A DNA stretch of 64,000 nt. Source: Curtobacterium sp. MCPF17_002. Lineage in GTDB: Bacteria; Actinomycetota; Actinomycetes; Actinomycetales; Microbacteriaceae. Below the pieces are notes generated by a model, which saw nothing but the letters and a program-made list of their open reading frames with translations, was not told the origin of the DNA and did not search any database. The position numbers and the translations under genes are program-made. Shown piece by piece: positions 55,667 through 63,868 of the stretch (its first letter is position 1; the number at the start of each line of letters is the position of its first letter). The stretch spans positions 558,001-622,000 of the forward strand of contig NZ_CP126251.1 in NCBI RefSeq assembly GCF_003234115.2, given 5' to 3'.

Positions 55667-56815
55667 ATGGCCGTGGACGAGACCGTGTCAACGCTCCCCA
55701 GCGGTGTCGTGGGCAGCACCCCGGGGATGCTCCGCCTCATCAACTCGCGGGCGCTCCTCGACGAGCTCTTCCGCGACGACGGTTCGCACACCGTCACCGA
55801 GCTGAGCCGCACGGTCGGACTCTCGCGCCCCACGGTGGAGGCAGCGCTCGCCGACCTGGTGGAAGAGGGCTGGGTCACCGAGGCCGAGGCGATCGCCACG
55901 CCGAACAAGGCCGGCCGCCGCGCGAAGCGCTTCCGTGCCGACGCCGCTGCGGGATCCGTGCTCGGCGTGGACCTCGGCCTGCACGGCATCGTCGGGCTGC
56001 GGTCGGACCTCCGCGGGCAGCAGCTCGCCCGGGTGGAGGAGGTCTACGCCGACCTCGCCTCGGCCGAACAGGCATGGGAGAGCGTGCAGGACGTCGTCCG
56101 CCGGCTCGTCGACGGCACCGACCCGTCGCGGCTCCTCGCCGCCACCTTCGGCGTGCCCGCCGTCGTCGACCGCTCCGGAGAGATCGACTACACCGTCGCC
56201 GTCCCGCAGTGGGTCGAACGACGCGTGCCCGGCCGGATCGGCGACCTCTTCCCCGGCTCCGCGACCTTCTTCGACAACGACGCCAAGCTCGCCGCCACCG
56301 CCGAGGCGATGTGGGGCCGTTTCCGCGGCGTGCAGGACGGGCTCTACCTGGTGATGGGTCGCCAGATCGGTGCGGCCTACGTGGTCGACGGGCAGCTCGC
56401 GCGCGGTGCGCGCGGGGCAGCGGGCGAGATGGGCGGCCTGGCATCGACCGGCTGGCCGAGCGCACCCGCCCGACTGGAGGCACGGATCCCCTCCGGCTCC
56501 GACCTCGAGTCCGTCATGGCGTCGGCCGGGCAGGGCGACGCTGCCGCGTCGGCGATCGTGCGGGCCTTCGCCGAGGACGTCGCGCCCGGCGTCGTGCAGC
56601 TCATCGCCACGATCGACCCCGAGGTCGTCGTCGTCGGCGGCGAGGTCCTGCCGGCAGCGTCGGTGTTCGCCGAGGCGCTCGCCGAGATCGTGACGTCGCA
56701 GCTGCGGCACCCGGTGGAGATCGTCCCGTCGACGGTCGGCCGCGATGCGGTGGCCCGCGGGGCGCTCGCGCGGTCCCTGACCCACGTCCGGACGTCGCAC
56801 ATGGGGCTGGGCTGA
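55667..56815 (+). CDS. ROK-family transcriptional regulator
   Basis: The 382-aa protein has an N-terminal winged helix (HTVTELSRTVGLSRPTVEAAL) and a ROK sugar-kinase-like domain (GVDLGLHGIVGLRSDLRG, FGVPAVVD, FFDNDAKLAATAEAMWG, ARGARGAAGEMGGL). The zinc-binding cysteine cluster CxCGxxGC of many ROK proteins is absent from the region after GEMGGL, which reads ASTGWPSAP. Such proteins repress sugar catabolism genes until a sugar binds. The divergent hexosaminidase gene is the likely target, making an amino sugar the likely ligand. ATG at 55658 is an alternative start. Confidence 0.88.
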   Translation: MAVDETVSTLPSGVVGSTPGMLRLINSRALLDELFRDDGSHTVTELSRTVGLSRPTVEAALADLVEEGWVTEAEAIATPNKAGRRAKRFRADAAAGSVLGVDLGLHGIVGLRSDLRGQQLARVEEVYADLASAEQAWESVQDVVRRLVDGTDPSRLLAATFGVPAVVDRSGEIDYTVAVPQWVERRVPGRIGDLFPGSATFFDNDAKLAATAEAMWGRFRGVQDGLYLVMGRQIGAAYVVDGQLARGARGAAGEMGGLASTGWPSAPARLEARIPSGSDLESVMASAGQGDAAASAIVRAFAEDVAPGVVQLIATIDPEVVVVGGEVLPAASVFAEALAEIVTSQLRHPVEIVPSTVGRDAVARGALARSLTHVRTSHMGLG

Positions 56816-56890
56816 CGGGCGCGTTCTGAAGGGCGCGGTGAGCGCGGTCTGGCGGGCGCGGGCTGACGGGCGCGGTCTGACGGGCTGATC
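56811..56890 (+). repeat. degenerate tandem repeats after the ROK gene
   Basis: Five or six imperfect units of about 12-16 bases built on TGACGGGCGCGGTC run from the ROK stop codon to about 56890. No gene is read from them. Confidence 0.6.
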
Positions 56891-56939
56891 CCCAGGTCGT
56901 GCGCCGGGTTCTGTCAGGGCGTTCAGGGACCATGTGTCC

Positions 56940-57668
56940 ATGACGACTGCCGTGGCTGCGCCTGCCCACACCATGACCGTCGCCGCCGGCGACTCCTCCG
57001 GTTCCTCCGGCTCCGACCTGGGCGGGCTCTCCGGCCTGGTGCTCCAGCTCATCGACGCCCTGGGGGAGTGGGGCGTCGCGCTCATGCTCTTCGTCGAGAC
57101 GGTGTTCCCGCCGATCCCGTCCGAGGTGATCCTGCCGCTGGCCGGCTTCCTCGCCGGTGCGGGGCGGATGAACCTGCTGCTCGTCCTGGTGCTCGCGACG
57201 CTCGGGTCGTACCTCGGAGCGCTGGTGCTCTACGTCCTCGGAGCGAAGATCGGCTTCGAGCGGACCACCCGCTGGCTCGGCAAGCTGCCGCTCGTGGACG
57301 AGGACGACTTCCGGAAGGCCGCCGACTGGTTCCACCGGCACGGCAAGAGCGCGGTGTTCTTCGGCCGGTTCGTCCCGATCGTCCGGAGTCTCATCTCGCT
57401 GCCCGCCGGCGCGGACCGGATGCACCTCGGCACGTTCTCGGTCTTCACGATCATCGCGAGCGGCATCTGGAACAGCGCGCTCGTCCTGCTCGGGGCCGCG
57501 TTCGGCAACCAGTACGAGCGGGTCGAGCAGTACACGGAGTGGATCGACCGCGTGCTCTACGTGGCGATCGCCGTGGTCGTCGTCACCTTCGTCGTGCGCC
57601 GGGTCCGTCGCGCCCGGACCGACCGGGCAGCACGCGGTCGTCGCCGAGCCGAGCCCGCCGAGGACTAG
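56940..57668 (+). CDS. DedA-family membrane protein
   Basis: The 242-aa protein has a Ser/Gly-rich N-terminus, then four to five hydrophobic segments. FVETVFPPIPSEVILPLAGFLA and FFGRFVPIVRSLISLPAGADRM are the DedA signatures (conserved Glu, Arg and Pro). Relatives flip or recycle undecaprenyl phosphate or phosphatidylethanolamine, so a role in lipid-carrier turnover is plausible. The ATG at 56940 was chosen over a GTG at 56934 for spacing to AGGGA. Its stop overlaps that of the convergent small gene. Confidence 0.92.
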   Translation: MTTAVAAPAHTMTVAAGDSSGSSGSDLGGLSGLVLQLIDALGEWGVALMLFVETVFPPIPSEVILPLAGFLAGAGRMNLLLVLVLATLGSYLGALVLYVLGAKIGFERTTRWLGKLPLVDEDDFRKAADWFHRHGKSAVFFGRFVPIVRSLISLPAGADRMHLGTFSVFTIIASGIWNSALVLLGAAFGNQYERVEQYTEWIDRVLYVAIAVVVVTFVVRRVRRARTDRAARGRRRAEPAED

Positions 57669-57868
57669 GCCTTCGTCAGCGCCGACTCCTTGTGCGCCGC
57701 GCGCTTGCCAGACTTCTCCGACTCGACGATCCAGTACGGATCGTCGTCCGTGGGCTTGAACGTCTGCCCGTCGAACTCGAAGTCCTCCACCCGCTTCTGC
57801 ACGAGCGTGCCGGTCGTCTTCCCCTGCGAGGTGTTCCAGTGCACTTCGTCGCCCTTCGACAGCGCCAT
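57665..57868 (-). CDS. DUF2945 (HVA1-type) small protein
   Basis: The 67-aa protein (KGDEVHWNTSQGKTTGTLVQK...) matches the small SH3-like DUF2945/HVA1 family, with the conserved KGDxVxWxxxxGxxxGxV pattern and a PYWIVESEKSGKRAAHK end. Function unknown. The ATG at 57868 follows AGGAGGACAG. It is convergent with the DedA gene and overlaps its stop. Confidence 0.85.
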   Translation of the reverse strand: MALSKGDEVHWNTSQGKTTGTLVQKRVEDFEFDGQTFKPTDDDPYWIVESEKSGKRAAHKESALTKA

Positions 57869-58069
57869 TCTGTCCTCCTTGCGTGATCGCTCACATTCGT
57901 GGAGGTCGGACGATACCCCGATGCATCCGCATGAACACAGGGAAGTAGGGCCCATCACGATGTCATAACGCACGAGCGGAATCGGATGCGGCCGCGTACC
58001 GTACTGGGTGAGTCACCTTGCTGGCAACTGCCACGGATCACCGGGCTCCGAACACGGAACGACGACACC

Positions 58070-59122
58070 ATGACACTGCTCGACAGCGTACGGACGGACA
58101 CGGTCCTCTCGGGCCGCTACCGGCTCGTGAAGCTGATCGGCACCGGGGGCATGGGATCGGTCTACGAAGCACGCGACGAGCACACGTACCGCGCCGTCGC
58201 CGTGAAGATGTTCGCGACGCCCGACTCGATGACCACGGCCGACCGGGTGCGCCAGGAGCGCGAGATCCGGTTGCTCAGCATGCTCTCGCACCCCGGGCTC
58301 ATCCCGCTCTACGACGCCGGCACCCACGAGTTCGACGACGGTCCGCACCGGTACATCGTGATGGAGCTCATCGCGGACACCACCCTGCTGCGCCGACTGG
58401 CCGGCGGAGCGCTGCACAACTACGAGGTGGCCGACCTCGGCGCCCAGCTCGCCGATGCCCTGGCGTACGTGCACTCCCGCGGGATCGTCCACCGTGACGT
58501 GAAGCCCGCCAACATCCTCATCAGCGACGAGGGCTCGTCCGGCTTCGTCCGCACCGTGAAGCTGACCGACTTCGGCGTCGCGCACTTCGTCGACGGGTCC
58601 CGGCTCACCAACGACGGCACGATCATCGGGACGGCCGCGTACCTCAGCCCCGAGCAGGTCGCCGGCGAACCGATCGGCTTCGCCACCGACGTGTACTCGC
58701 TCGGACTGGTGCTCCTCGAGGCCCTCACCGGCAAGCAGGAGTACTCCGGCACCCTCATCGAGGCCGCGCTCGCACGGCTGCGGCACGACCCGGAGATCCC
58801 CGACGGGATCGCACCCGAGTGGCGTGACCTGCTGGCGAGGATGACCGCGCGGAACCCGGACCGGCGACCCACCGCCGTGGCGATCGCCAGGGCGCTCCGC
58901 GGCGGTTCGACGCAGATCACCGGACCGGTGCCGCTCGGCCCGCAGCGGGTCAAGCACAAGCGTGACCACCGCATGCACCGGGCCGCGCACCGGCACGCGA
59001 AGCGCGGGACGTTCGCGGTCGTGCGGCGCTGGCGTCGGCGGAACGTGCTCGTCGGGTCGTTCGCCGCGTTCGGCGTCATCGTCGCCTGCGGCGCGGCCTA
59101 CGTCGCGGGCATGCTGCACTGA
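58070..59122 (+). CDS. membrane-linked serine/threonine protein kinase
   Basis: The 350-aa protein has a Hanks-type kinase domain (about 18-270): glycine loop LIGTGGMGSVYEA, Lys in VAVKMF, catalytic loop VHRDVKPANIL, DFG in LTDFGVAHF, and APE-like region AYLSPEQV. A basic, His/Arg-rich stretch (about 300-325) precedes one C-terminal membrane helix with only a few residues outside, so it has no sensor domain. Substrates unknown. The ATG at 58070 was chosen as it leads directly to the kinase domain. No operon partner. Confidence 0.93.
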   Translation: MTLLDSVRTDTVLSGRYRLVKLIGTGGMGSVYEARDEHTYRAVAVKMFATPDSMTTADRVRQEREIRLLSMLSHPGLIPLYDAGTHEFDDGPHRYIVMELIADTTLLRRLAGGALHNYEVADLGAQLADALAYVHSRGIVHRDVKPANILISDEGSSGFVRTVKLTDFGVAHFVDGSRLTNDGTIIGTAAYLSPEQVAGEPIGFATDVYSLGLVLLEALTGKQEYSGTLIEAALARLRHDPEIPDGIAPEWRDLLARMTARNPDRRPTAVAIARALRGGSTQITGPVPLGPQRVKHKRDHRMHRAAHRHAKRGTFAVVRRWRRRNVLVGSFAAFGVIVACGAAYVAGMLH

Positions 59123-59202
59123 TCCCTCGCACCGGTGGACCCCGGCGGACGGACTGCGCGAGGTCGGCCCGGACACCGCGCGTCCCTGGCAGGATGGACG
59201 GC

Positions 59203-59826
59203 ATGACCGACCAGCGCTGGATCAAGATCTGCGGCCTGTCGACGCCCGAGACCGTGGACGCCGCCATCGACGCGGGTGCCGACGCGGTCGGGTTCGTCTT
59301 CGCCGCGGGGAGTCCCCGGAACGTGACGGCCGACCTCGCGAAGCAGCTCGTGGAGCGCGTGCCTGACGGGATCGACGCCGTCGGGGTCTTCCGCGACCAG
59401 GAGATCGACGAGATCGTGGGCATCGCGTCCGAGGTCGGGCTGACCACCCTGCAGCTGCACGGTGGCCAGTCCGCGACCGACTTCGCCCGTGCCCGCGACG
59501 CCGGCTTCTTCACCATCCGTGCGATCGCGGCCGAGGACTACCTGCGCGAGACCCCGGAGGAGCGTGCCGCGTACGACCACGACCTGCTGCTGCTCGACGC
59601 CGCGGTCCCGGGGAGCGGCCGCCTCATCGATGCCGCGTCGATCGACGGCAAGGTCGACGAGGCCTGGATCCTCGCGGGCGGGCTCACGCCGGCGAACGTC
59701 GTCGCCGCGATCGAGTCCCTCGACCCGGACGGTGTCGACGTGTCGAGCGGGGTCGAGTCGGAGCGCGGGGTGAAGGACGCGGCGAAGATCCGCGCGTTCG
59801 TCGAGGCGGTCCGCAGCATCCCCTGA
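59203..59826 (+). CDS. trpF: phosphoribosylanthranilate isomerase-like protein
   Basis: The 207-aa TIM-barrel protein has KICGLSTPE with the catalytic Cys, VGVFRDQ, LQLHGGQS, LLLLDAAVPGSG with the catalytic Asp, and ILAGGLTPANV / GVDVSSGVE, the phosphate-binding ends. It fits TrpF, the third step of tryptophan synthesis. It is alone, away from other trp genes, as is common in actinobacteria, and a PRA-isomerase-like role in another pathway cannot be excluded. ATG at 59194 is an in-frame alternative. Confidence 0.88.
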   Translation: MTDQRWIKICGLSTPETVDAAIDAGADAVGFVFAAGSPRNVTADLAKQLVERVPDGIDAVGVFRDQEIDEIVGIASEVGLTTLQLHGGQSATDFARARDAGFFTIRAIAAEDYLRETPEERAAYDHDLLLLDAAVPGSGRLIDAASIDGKVDEAWILAGGLTPANVVAAIESLDPDGVDVSSGVESERGVKDAAKIRAFVEAVRSIP

Positions 59827-59951
59827 CGCTCGTCGCCGGCGCAGGCGGCAGCGGCCGCGCCGGGCCGAGTCTCGGCCATGCGGACACCTTCGCGGGTCGC
59901 GAGACGCGAATCTGTCCGCTCAGCCGAGTCTCGCGTCGCGGCGGGCGCCGG
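59827..59951. other. intergenic region with inverted repeat
   Basis: GCGGACA (59880-59886) and TGTCCGC (about 59913-59919) pair around GCGAGACGCG-containing sequence, and CCGAGTCTCG occurs twice as a direct repeat. It may terminate the two convergent genes. No ORF is supported. Confidence 0.5.
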
Positions 59952-60710
59952 TCAGCGCAGGGTGGGGATGAGCTCCGTCAGGAAGGCGTCGGTGTCCTCC
60001 CAGCCCTCCACCGCGTGGCAGGGGACACCGAGGGCCTTCACCGGGTAGTCGTTGCCCTCGGGGTCGAGCCGGTCCCCGACGAAGAGCATGTCGTCCAGCG
60101 TGATGCCGGTGATCTCGGCGAGGCGCTGCATGCCGTATGCCTTGTCGATGCCCTTGCGGGTGATGTCGACGCTCGTCGAGCCGCCGGAACGGACTTCGAG
60201 GTCGGGGAGGTCCGCCTGCACCCGACGCTTCAGGTCGTCCTTCTTCGCCCCGGTCGGGTCCCACCGCTTCTTCACGTCCACCGGTGCCGCCTGGCCCAGC
60301 GCGGAGAAGGTGATCTGGGAGCCGCGGTCCTCGAGGATGGCACCCCAGGTCTCCGACTCCCAGTACCCGGCGGCCTTCGCGTGCGACTCGACCGCGGCGA
60401 GGGCGCGGGCCTTCTGCTCCTCGGTGAGGTCCTCGGCGTACTGCAGCGCCCAGTCGTCGTCGGACCACCGGTAGTAGCGCGTGCCGCAGGTGGGCAGGAG
60501 GTGCAGGTCGTCGAGTGCGAGCCCGTCGCGGTGCCGGAGGGGCGTGACGAGCTGCTGCTCGAACTGCTGGAAGTTGCCGCCGGAGATGACCGCGACCGGC
60601 ACGACCTCGAGCAGGGACGCGAAGGTCTCGAGCATGCGGGGGTCGAGCGCGGACTTCGAGGGGGCGAGGGTGTCGTCCAGGTCGAAGGCGACGAGTCGGG
60701 GCGTGGTCAT
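59952..60710 (-). CDS. HAD-IIB hydrolase, eukaryotic-PMM/SPP-like
   Basis: The 252-aa protein has HAD motif I FDLDDTLAPSK (two Asp), motif II VISGGNF, a C2B cap (about 85-185) and motif IV FVGDRLDPEGND. The cap resembles that of eukaryotic-type phosphomannomutases and sucrose-phosphate phosphatases, so a sugar phosphate is the likely substrate. The exact reaction is unknown. A possible -10 (CAGAAT) lies seven bases before the ATG. Confidence 0.88.
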   Translation of the reverse strand: MTTPRLVAFDLDDTLAPSKSALDPRMLETFASLLEVVPVAVISGGNFQQFEQQLVTPLRHRDGLALDDLHLLPTCGTRYYRWSDDDWALQYAEDLTEEQKARALAAVESHAKAAGYWESETWGAILEDRGSQITFSALGQAAPVDVKKRWDPTGAKKDDLKRRVQADLPDLEVRSGGSTSVDITRKGIDKAYGMQRLAEITGITLDDMLFVGDRLDPEGNDYPVKALGVPCHAVEGWEDTDAFLTELIPTLR

Positions 60711-60748
60711 GCGACCGATTCTGTCAGGTCCGGCCGACACCGCCGCGG

Positions 60749-61192
60749 TCAGGAGCGGTGGGTGGCCGGGACCCGGTCGCGGGCGTACGTGATGTCGGTG
60801 TACCCGTGCGGCGCCGGGTTGCCGTCGGCGTCGAGGTTCACGAACACGACCTCGTCGATGGTGAGGATGCTGCGGTGCGTGAAGAGGTTCCGCGCCTCTG
60901 CCCGCATCGTGAGCGAGCTCCGGCCGAAGCGGGTGGCGACGAGGCCGATCTCGACGATGTCGCCCTCCTTCGCGGAGGACACGAACTCGATCTCCGACAT
61001 GTACTTCGTCACGACCTTGCCGTTGCCGAGCTGGATGATCGCGTACACCGCGGCCTCTTCGTCGATCCACCGGAGGAGGCTGCCGCCGAAGAGGGTGCCG
61101 TTCGCGTTGAGGTCCTCGGGACGGACCCACTTCCGCGTGTAGAAGTTCATCTCGGGCTGTGGCTGATCGGGCTGTGGCTGATCCTGCTGCAT
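60749..61192 (-). CDS. acyl-CoA thioesterase, hotdog fold (YciA-like)
   Basis: The 147-aa protein has LNANGTLFGGSLLRWIDEEAAVYA, recognised by NGTLFGG and the catalytic Asp/Glu helix, plus IEFVSSAKEGDIVEI, matching the YciA/BACH hotdog thioesterases that hydrolyse acyl-CoA. A Gln/Pro-rich N-terminus of 14 residues precedes the fold. TAGTAT (61201-61206, minus strand) lies eight bases before the ATG at 61192, supporting this start as leaderless over the one at 61150. Substrate chain length unknown. Confidence 0.9.
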   Translation of the reverse strand: MQQDQPQPDQPQPEMNFYTRKWVRPEDLNANGTLFGGSLLRWIDEEAAVYAIIQLGNGKVVTKYMSEIEFVSSAKEGDIVEIGLVATRFGRSSLTMRAEARNLFTHRSILTIDEVVFVNLDADGNPAPHGYTDITYARDRVPATHRS

Positions 61193-61258
61193 GTCACTAC
61201 ATACTACGCGCGGCCGCGTCCTCCGGGGAGGGCACGGCCGCGCGGCGAAGCGGAGTGG

Positions 61259-61855
61259 CTACTCCTTGACGAGGACGACCTCGTCGAGGGGGATGCGCGT
61301 GCGCGGGGCGACCTCGCGGCCGGCGGCCTTCTCGTCGAGCTGCGACGGGTCCGCCACGGTGCCGATCGCGGTCACGGTGTAGGGCAGGAAGCGCTCCGGC
61401 AGGTCGAAGGCCGCACGGAGACCCTCGGCGTCGATGCCCGCCATCTGGTGCACGTGGAGGCCTTCGGCGTGCGCCTGGACGGTCAGCGCGGCGAGGGACT
61501 GGCCGAGGTCGTACTGCGCGAACGGACGCGCGTCGCCGTCCTCGGTCACCGTCTCGAGCACGCCGACGACCAGGGCGCTGGCACGGAACGCCCACGCGGC
61601 GTTGAAGCCGAGCAGGTTCTCGTTGATCTTCCGGAACGTCTCGGTGCCACGACGGCCCGCGATGAAGCGACGGGGCTGGAAGTTCATGGCCGACGCTGCC
61701 CAGCGGGCGGCCTCGAGGACGGCGTCGAACTGCGCGTCCGAGATCGTCGCGGTCTCGTCGTAGGAGCGGGGGCTCCAGCGTTCCTCGAGCAGGGGGACGA
61801 GGGGCTGGCTGGAGTCGGTCGAACGCGTGAGCGTGCTGGAGTTCGTCGAGGTCAT
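61259..61855 (-). CDS. nitroreductase-family flavoprotein
   Basis: The 198-aa protein has ERWSPRSYDE and ARWAASAMNFQPRRFI, the FMN-binding start of the family. LGQSLAALTVQAHAEGLHVHQMAGID and VTAIGTVAD follow. Nitroreductases use NAD(P)H and FMN to reduce nitro compounds or quinones. Length is normal. It is divergent from the AEC transporter gene, with about 90 bases between them. Confidence 0.92.
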   Translation of the reverse strand: MTSTNSSTLTRSTDSSQPLVPLLEERWSPRSYDETATISDAQFDAVLEAARWAASAMNFQPRRFIAGRRGTETFRKINENLLGFNAAWAFRASALVVGVLETVTEDGDARPFAQYDLGQSLAALTVQAHAEGLHVHQMAGIDAEGLRAAFDLPERFLPYTVTAIGTVADPSQLDEKAAGREVAPRTRIPLDEVVLVKE

Positions 61856-61947
61856 GGTGCGGTCAACGGTATTCGATGCGTACGCATTTCCGACCTGTAC
61901 GACGTCACATGTCGCCGAGTGACGACCGTGGTGCCAGGATGGGTCCG

Positions 61948-62871
61948 ATGGGTGGCGTGTTGACGGGGTTCGCGATCATCGGTGCGATCATCGCTGCCGG
62001 GTACGTCGTCGGGCGCATCGGCCTGCTCGGCCCGCACGCCCAGTTCGTGATGAGCCGGCTCGCGTTCTTCGTGCTCATGCCCGCCCTGCTCTTCCACACG
62101 ATCGCGAGCGCCGACATCGGGTCGCTGCTGTCGCCGATGCTGTGGGTGTCCCTCGTCAGTGCGGTCTCGGTCGCGCTCGGCGCCGCGCTGGTGTTCCGGC
62201 TGGTCCTCCGGCGCCCGGTGACGACGACCACGATCGGCGCGCTGGCCTCGAGCTACGTCAACGCGAACAACATCGGGCTGCCGGTCGCCGTGTACGTCCT
62301 CGGGCAGGCCACCGCCGTCGTGCCGGTGATCCTCCTGCAGCTCATCGTGCTCGCACCGATCGCCCTCACCGTGCTCGACACCGCGACCTCGGACGGCGGG
62401 AGCTGGGGCCGACGCATCTCGGGGCCGTTCCGGAACCCGATCATCATCGCGTCCCTGGTCGGGCTGGTGTTCTCGGCGACGGGGATCGAGCTGCCGACGC
62501 CGGTGCTCGAGCCGTTCTCCCTGGTCGGGGCGGCCGCCGTCCCCGTCGTGCTGCTGTCCTTCGGGATGAGCCTGCACGGTGCGACCCCGCTCCGGGACCC
62601 GACGATCCGCACGGACGTCATCGTGGCGTCGGCGATCAAGCTCGTGGTGATGCCCGCGGTGGCGTTCGTGTTCGCCCGGTACGTGTTCGGGCTCGGCGAC
62701 CAGGACGTGTTCGTGCTCACGACGCTCGGAGCGCTGCCGGCCGCGCAGAACGTCTTCAACTACGCCCAGCGGTACGGGGCGGCGGTGCCGATGGCACGCG
62801 ACGTGGTGCTCATCTCGACGATCGGTTCGGTGCCGGTCCTCGTCGCCGTCGCGGCGCTGCTGCACCCGTAG
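61948..62871 (+). CDS. AEC-family transporter
   Basis: The 307-aa protein has about ten helices in two inverted halves of five. GYVVGRIGLLG, YVNANNIGLPVAVYVLG and PAAQNVFNYAQRYG are typical of auxin-efflux-carrier family permeases, which move organic acids or similar anions. In-frame ATG codons at 61939 and 61948 are possible; the second fits the family start. Substrate unknown. Confidence 0.9.
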   Translation: MGGVLTGFAIIGAIIAAGYVVGRIGLLGPHAQFVMSRLAFFVLMPALLFHTIASADIGSLLSPMLWVSLVSAVSVALGAALVFRLVLRRPVTTTTIGALASSYVNANNIGLPVAVYVLGQATAVVPVILLQLIVLAPIALTVLDTATSDGGSWGRRISGPFRNPIIIASLVGLVFSATGIELPTPVLEPFSLVGAAAVPVVLLSFGMSLHGATPLRDPTIRTDVIVASAIKLVVMPAVAFVFARYVFGLGDQDVFVLTTLGALPAAQNVFNYAQRYGAAVPMARDVVLISTIGSVPVLVAVAALLHP

Positions 62872-62896
62872 GAGCCGCCAGGCCAGGCCGCGATGC

Positions 62897-63020
62897 GGCG
62901 GACGGGAGGCCCGTGGCGGCGCCGCCCCGCGCCTCCCGTCCGCCCTGCGGTCGCGACCACCGCGGATGGTGAGCAGCAACGGTCGGGTCGCGTCGTGCCA
63001 CCCGACCACTCCTGCTCACC
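62897..63020. repeat. second composite palindromic element: repeat A-like plus repeat B
   Basis: A palindrome GGCGGACGGGAGG...CCTCCCGTCCGCC (62897-62944) is followed by a GGTCGCGACCACC spacer and repeat B (62968-63020: GGTGAGCAG, GGTCGGGT/ACCCGACC inner pair, CTGCTCACC). Order and orientation match the element at 53663-53809. Confidence 0.82.
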
Positions 63021-63098
63021 GAGGGCATCGGGTGCGCGCGTACCCTGGCGGCACAGCGGCGCGTCCGCGCCGGACACCACGAGGAACGGGAGATCCCG

Positions 63099-63506
63099 AT
63101 GGACACGATGGCGATGATGAAGACGATGTCGACGACCGACATGCCCATGGCGATGGACATGGACGTGATGCAGGACACGATGATGGCGATGAACGCCGCG
63201 TCGATGGCCGCGACCATGTGCTCCGCGAGCGACATGCGCATCGGCGCCGAGATGGCGACCTGCGCCGCGATGTGCTCGAACACGGCCACGATGGCGGACA
63301 CCGGCATGCGCATGATGATGCGGCCGATGGGCATGGACGCCTTGTCGATGCGGACGATGCTCACGGCCTGCGTGGCGATGGGCACGGCCTGTGCCGCGGA
63401 GTGCCGGGCGCACGCCGACATGGACGAGGCCTGCCGCTACTGCGCGATGGCGTGCGACGAGATGGTGGCGAAGTGCGAGGCGATGATGGCCTCGATGACC
63501 GCCTGA
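63099..63506 (+). CDS. Met/Cys-rich four-helix-bundle protein, Csp/DUF326-like
   Basis: The 135-aa protein has about 34 methionines (25%) and 10 cysteines. The C-terminal part (about 25-135) has helices with CxxxC spacings (TCAAMC, ACAAEC, CRYCAMAC), the pattern of four-helix-bundle copper-storage proteins in which Cys thiolates line the core. The N-terminal 30 residues (MDTMAMMKTMS...) are a methionine-rich extension unusual for the family. No signal peptide, so a cytoplasmic copper(I) store or sink is inferred. The ATG follows GGGAG. The small minus-strand gene next door is convergent. Confidence 0.82.
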   Translation: MDTMAMMKTMSTTDMPMAMDMDVMQDTMMAMNAASMAATMCSASDMRIGAEMATCAAMCSNTATMADTGMRMMMRPMGMDALSMRTMLTACVAMGTACAAECRAHADMDEACRYCAMACDEMVAKCEAMMASMTA

Positions 63507-63509
63507 GGA

Positions 63510-63767
63510 CTACGCGACGCGCGCGGTGGTCTTCCGGCCACCCGCGCTGAGGATCTCTGCCGCCGGGTGGTGGGCGATCGGGTCGCCGACCGACACGAGC
63601 GTGTCCGCGTCGGCCACCCGCAGCTGCGTGACGTCGCCGTCGAGGAACGCGACCACCACGTCGGCGGGCCGTGTTTCGAGGACGATGCCGTCCCGCCAGG
63701 CGCGGGGCGTGGCGTCGGCCATGACGCGCTGGATCGGAAGGATCGTCGACGGGGTCGTGCGGGACAT
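63510..63767 (-). CDS. small hypothetical protein
   Basis: The 85-aa protein (SRTTPSTILPIQRVMADATP..., GDVTQLRVADADTL, GDPIAHHPAAEIL) has no signal peptide, membrane segment or family I can name. Mid-chain it looks like a small beta barrel (VVVAFLDGDVTQLRVAD). The ATG follows AGGTGA. It ends three bases from the Csp-like gene, tail to tail. Confidence 0.7.
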   Translation of the reverse strand: MSRTTPSTILPIQRVMADATPRAWRDGIVLETRPADVVVAFLDGDVTQLRVADADTLVSVGDPIAHHPAAEILSAGGRKTTARVA

Positions 63768-63868
63768 GGCTTCACCTGCTCTCGGAGGGGTTCGGTGCAG
63801 GAAACCTACGTCGGGCGCGACGCCCCCTTCAACGGTGGGCTACACGGGACGTAACAGAGCCGCGTCGG

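Noticed and set aside
61201..61855. Possible small gene on the plus strand opposite the nitroreductase
   Set aside because: Shadow of the nitroreductase gene; no start or coding signature.
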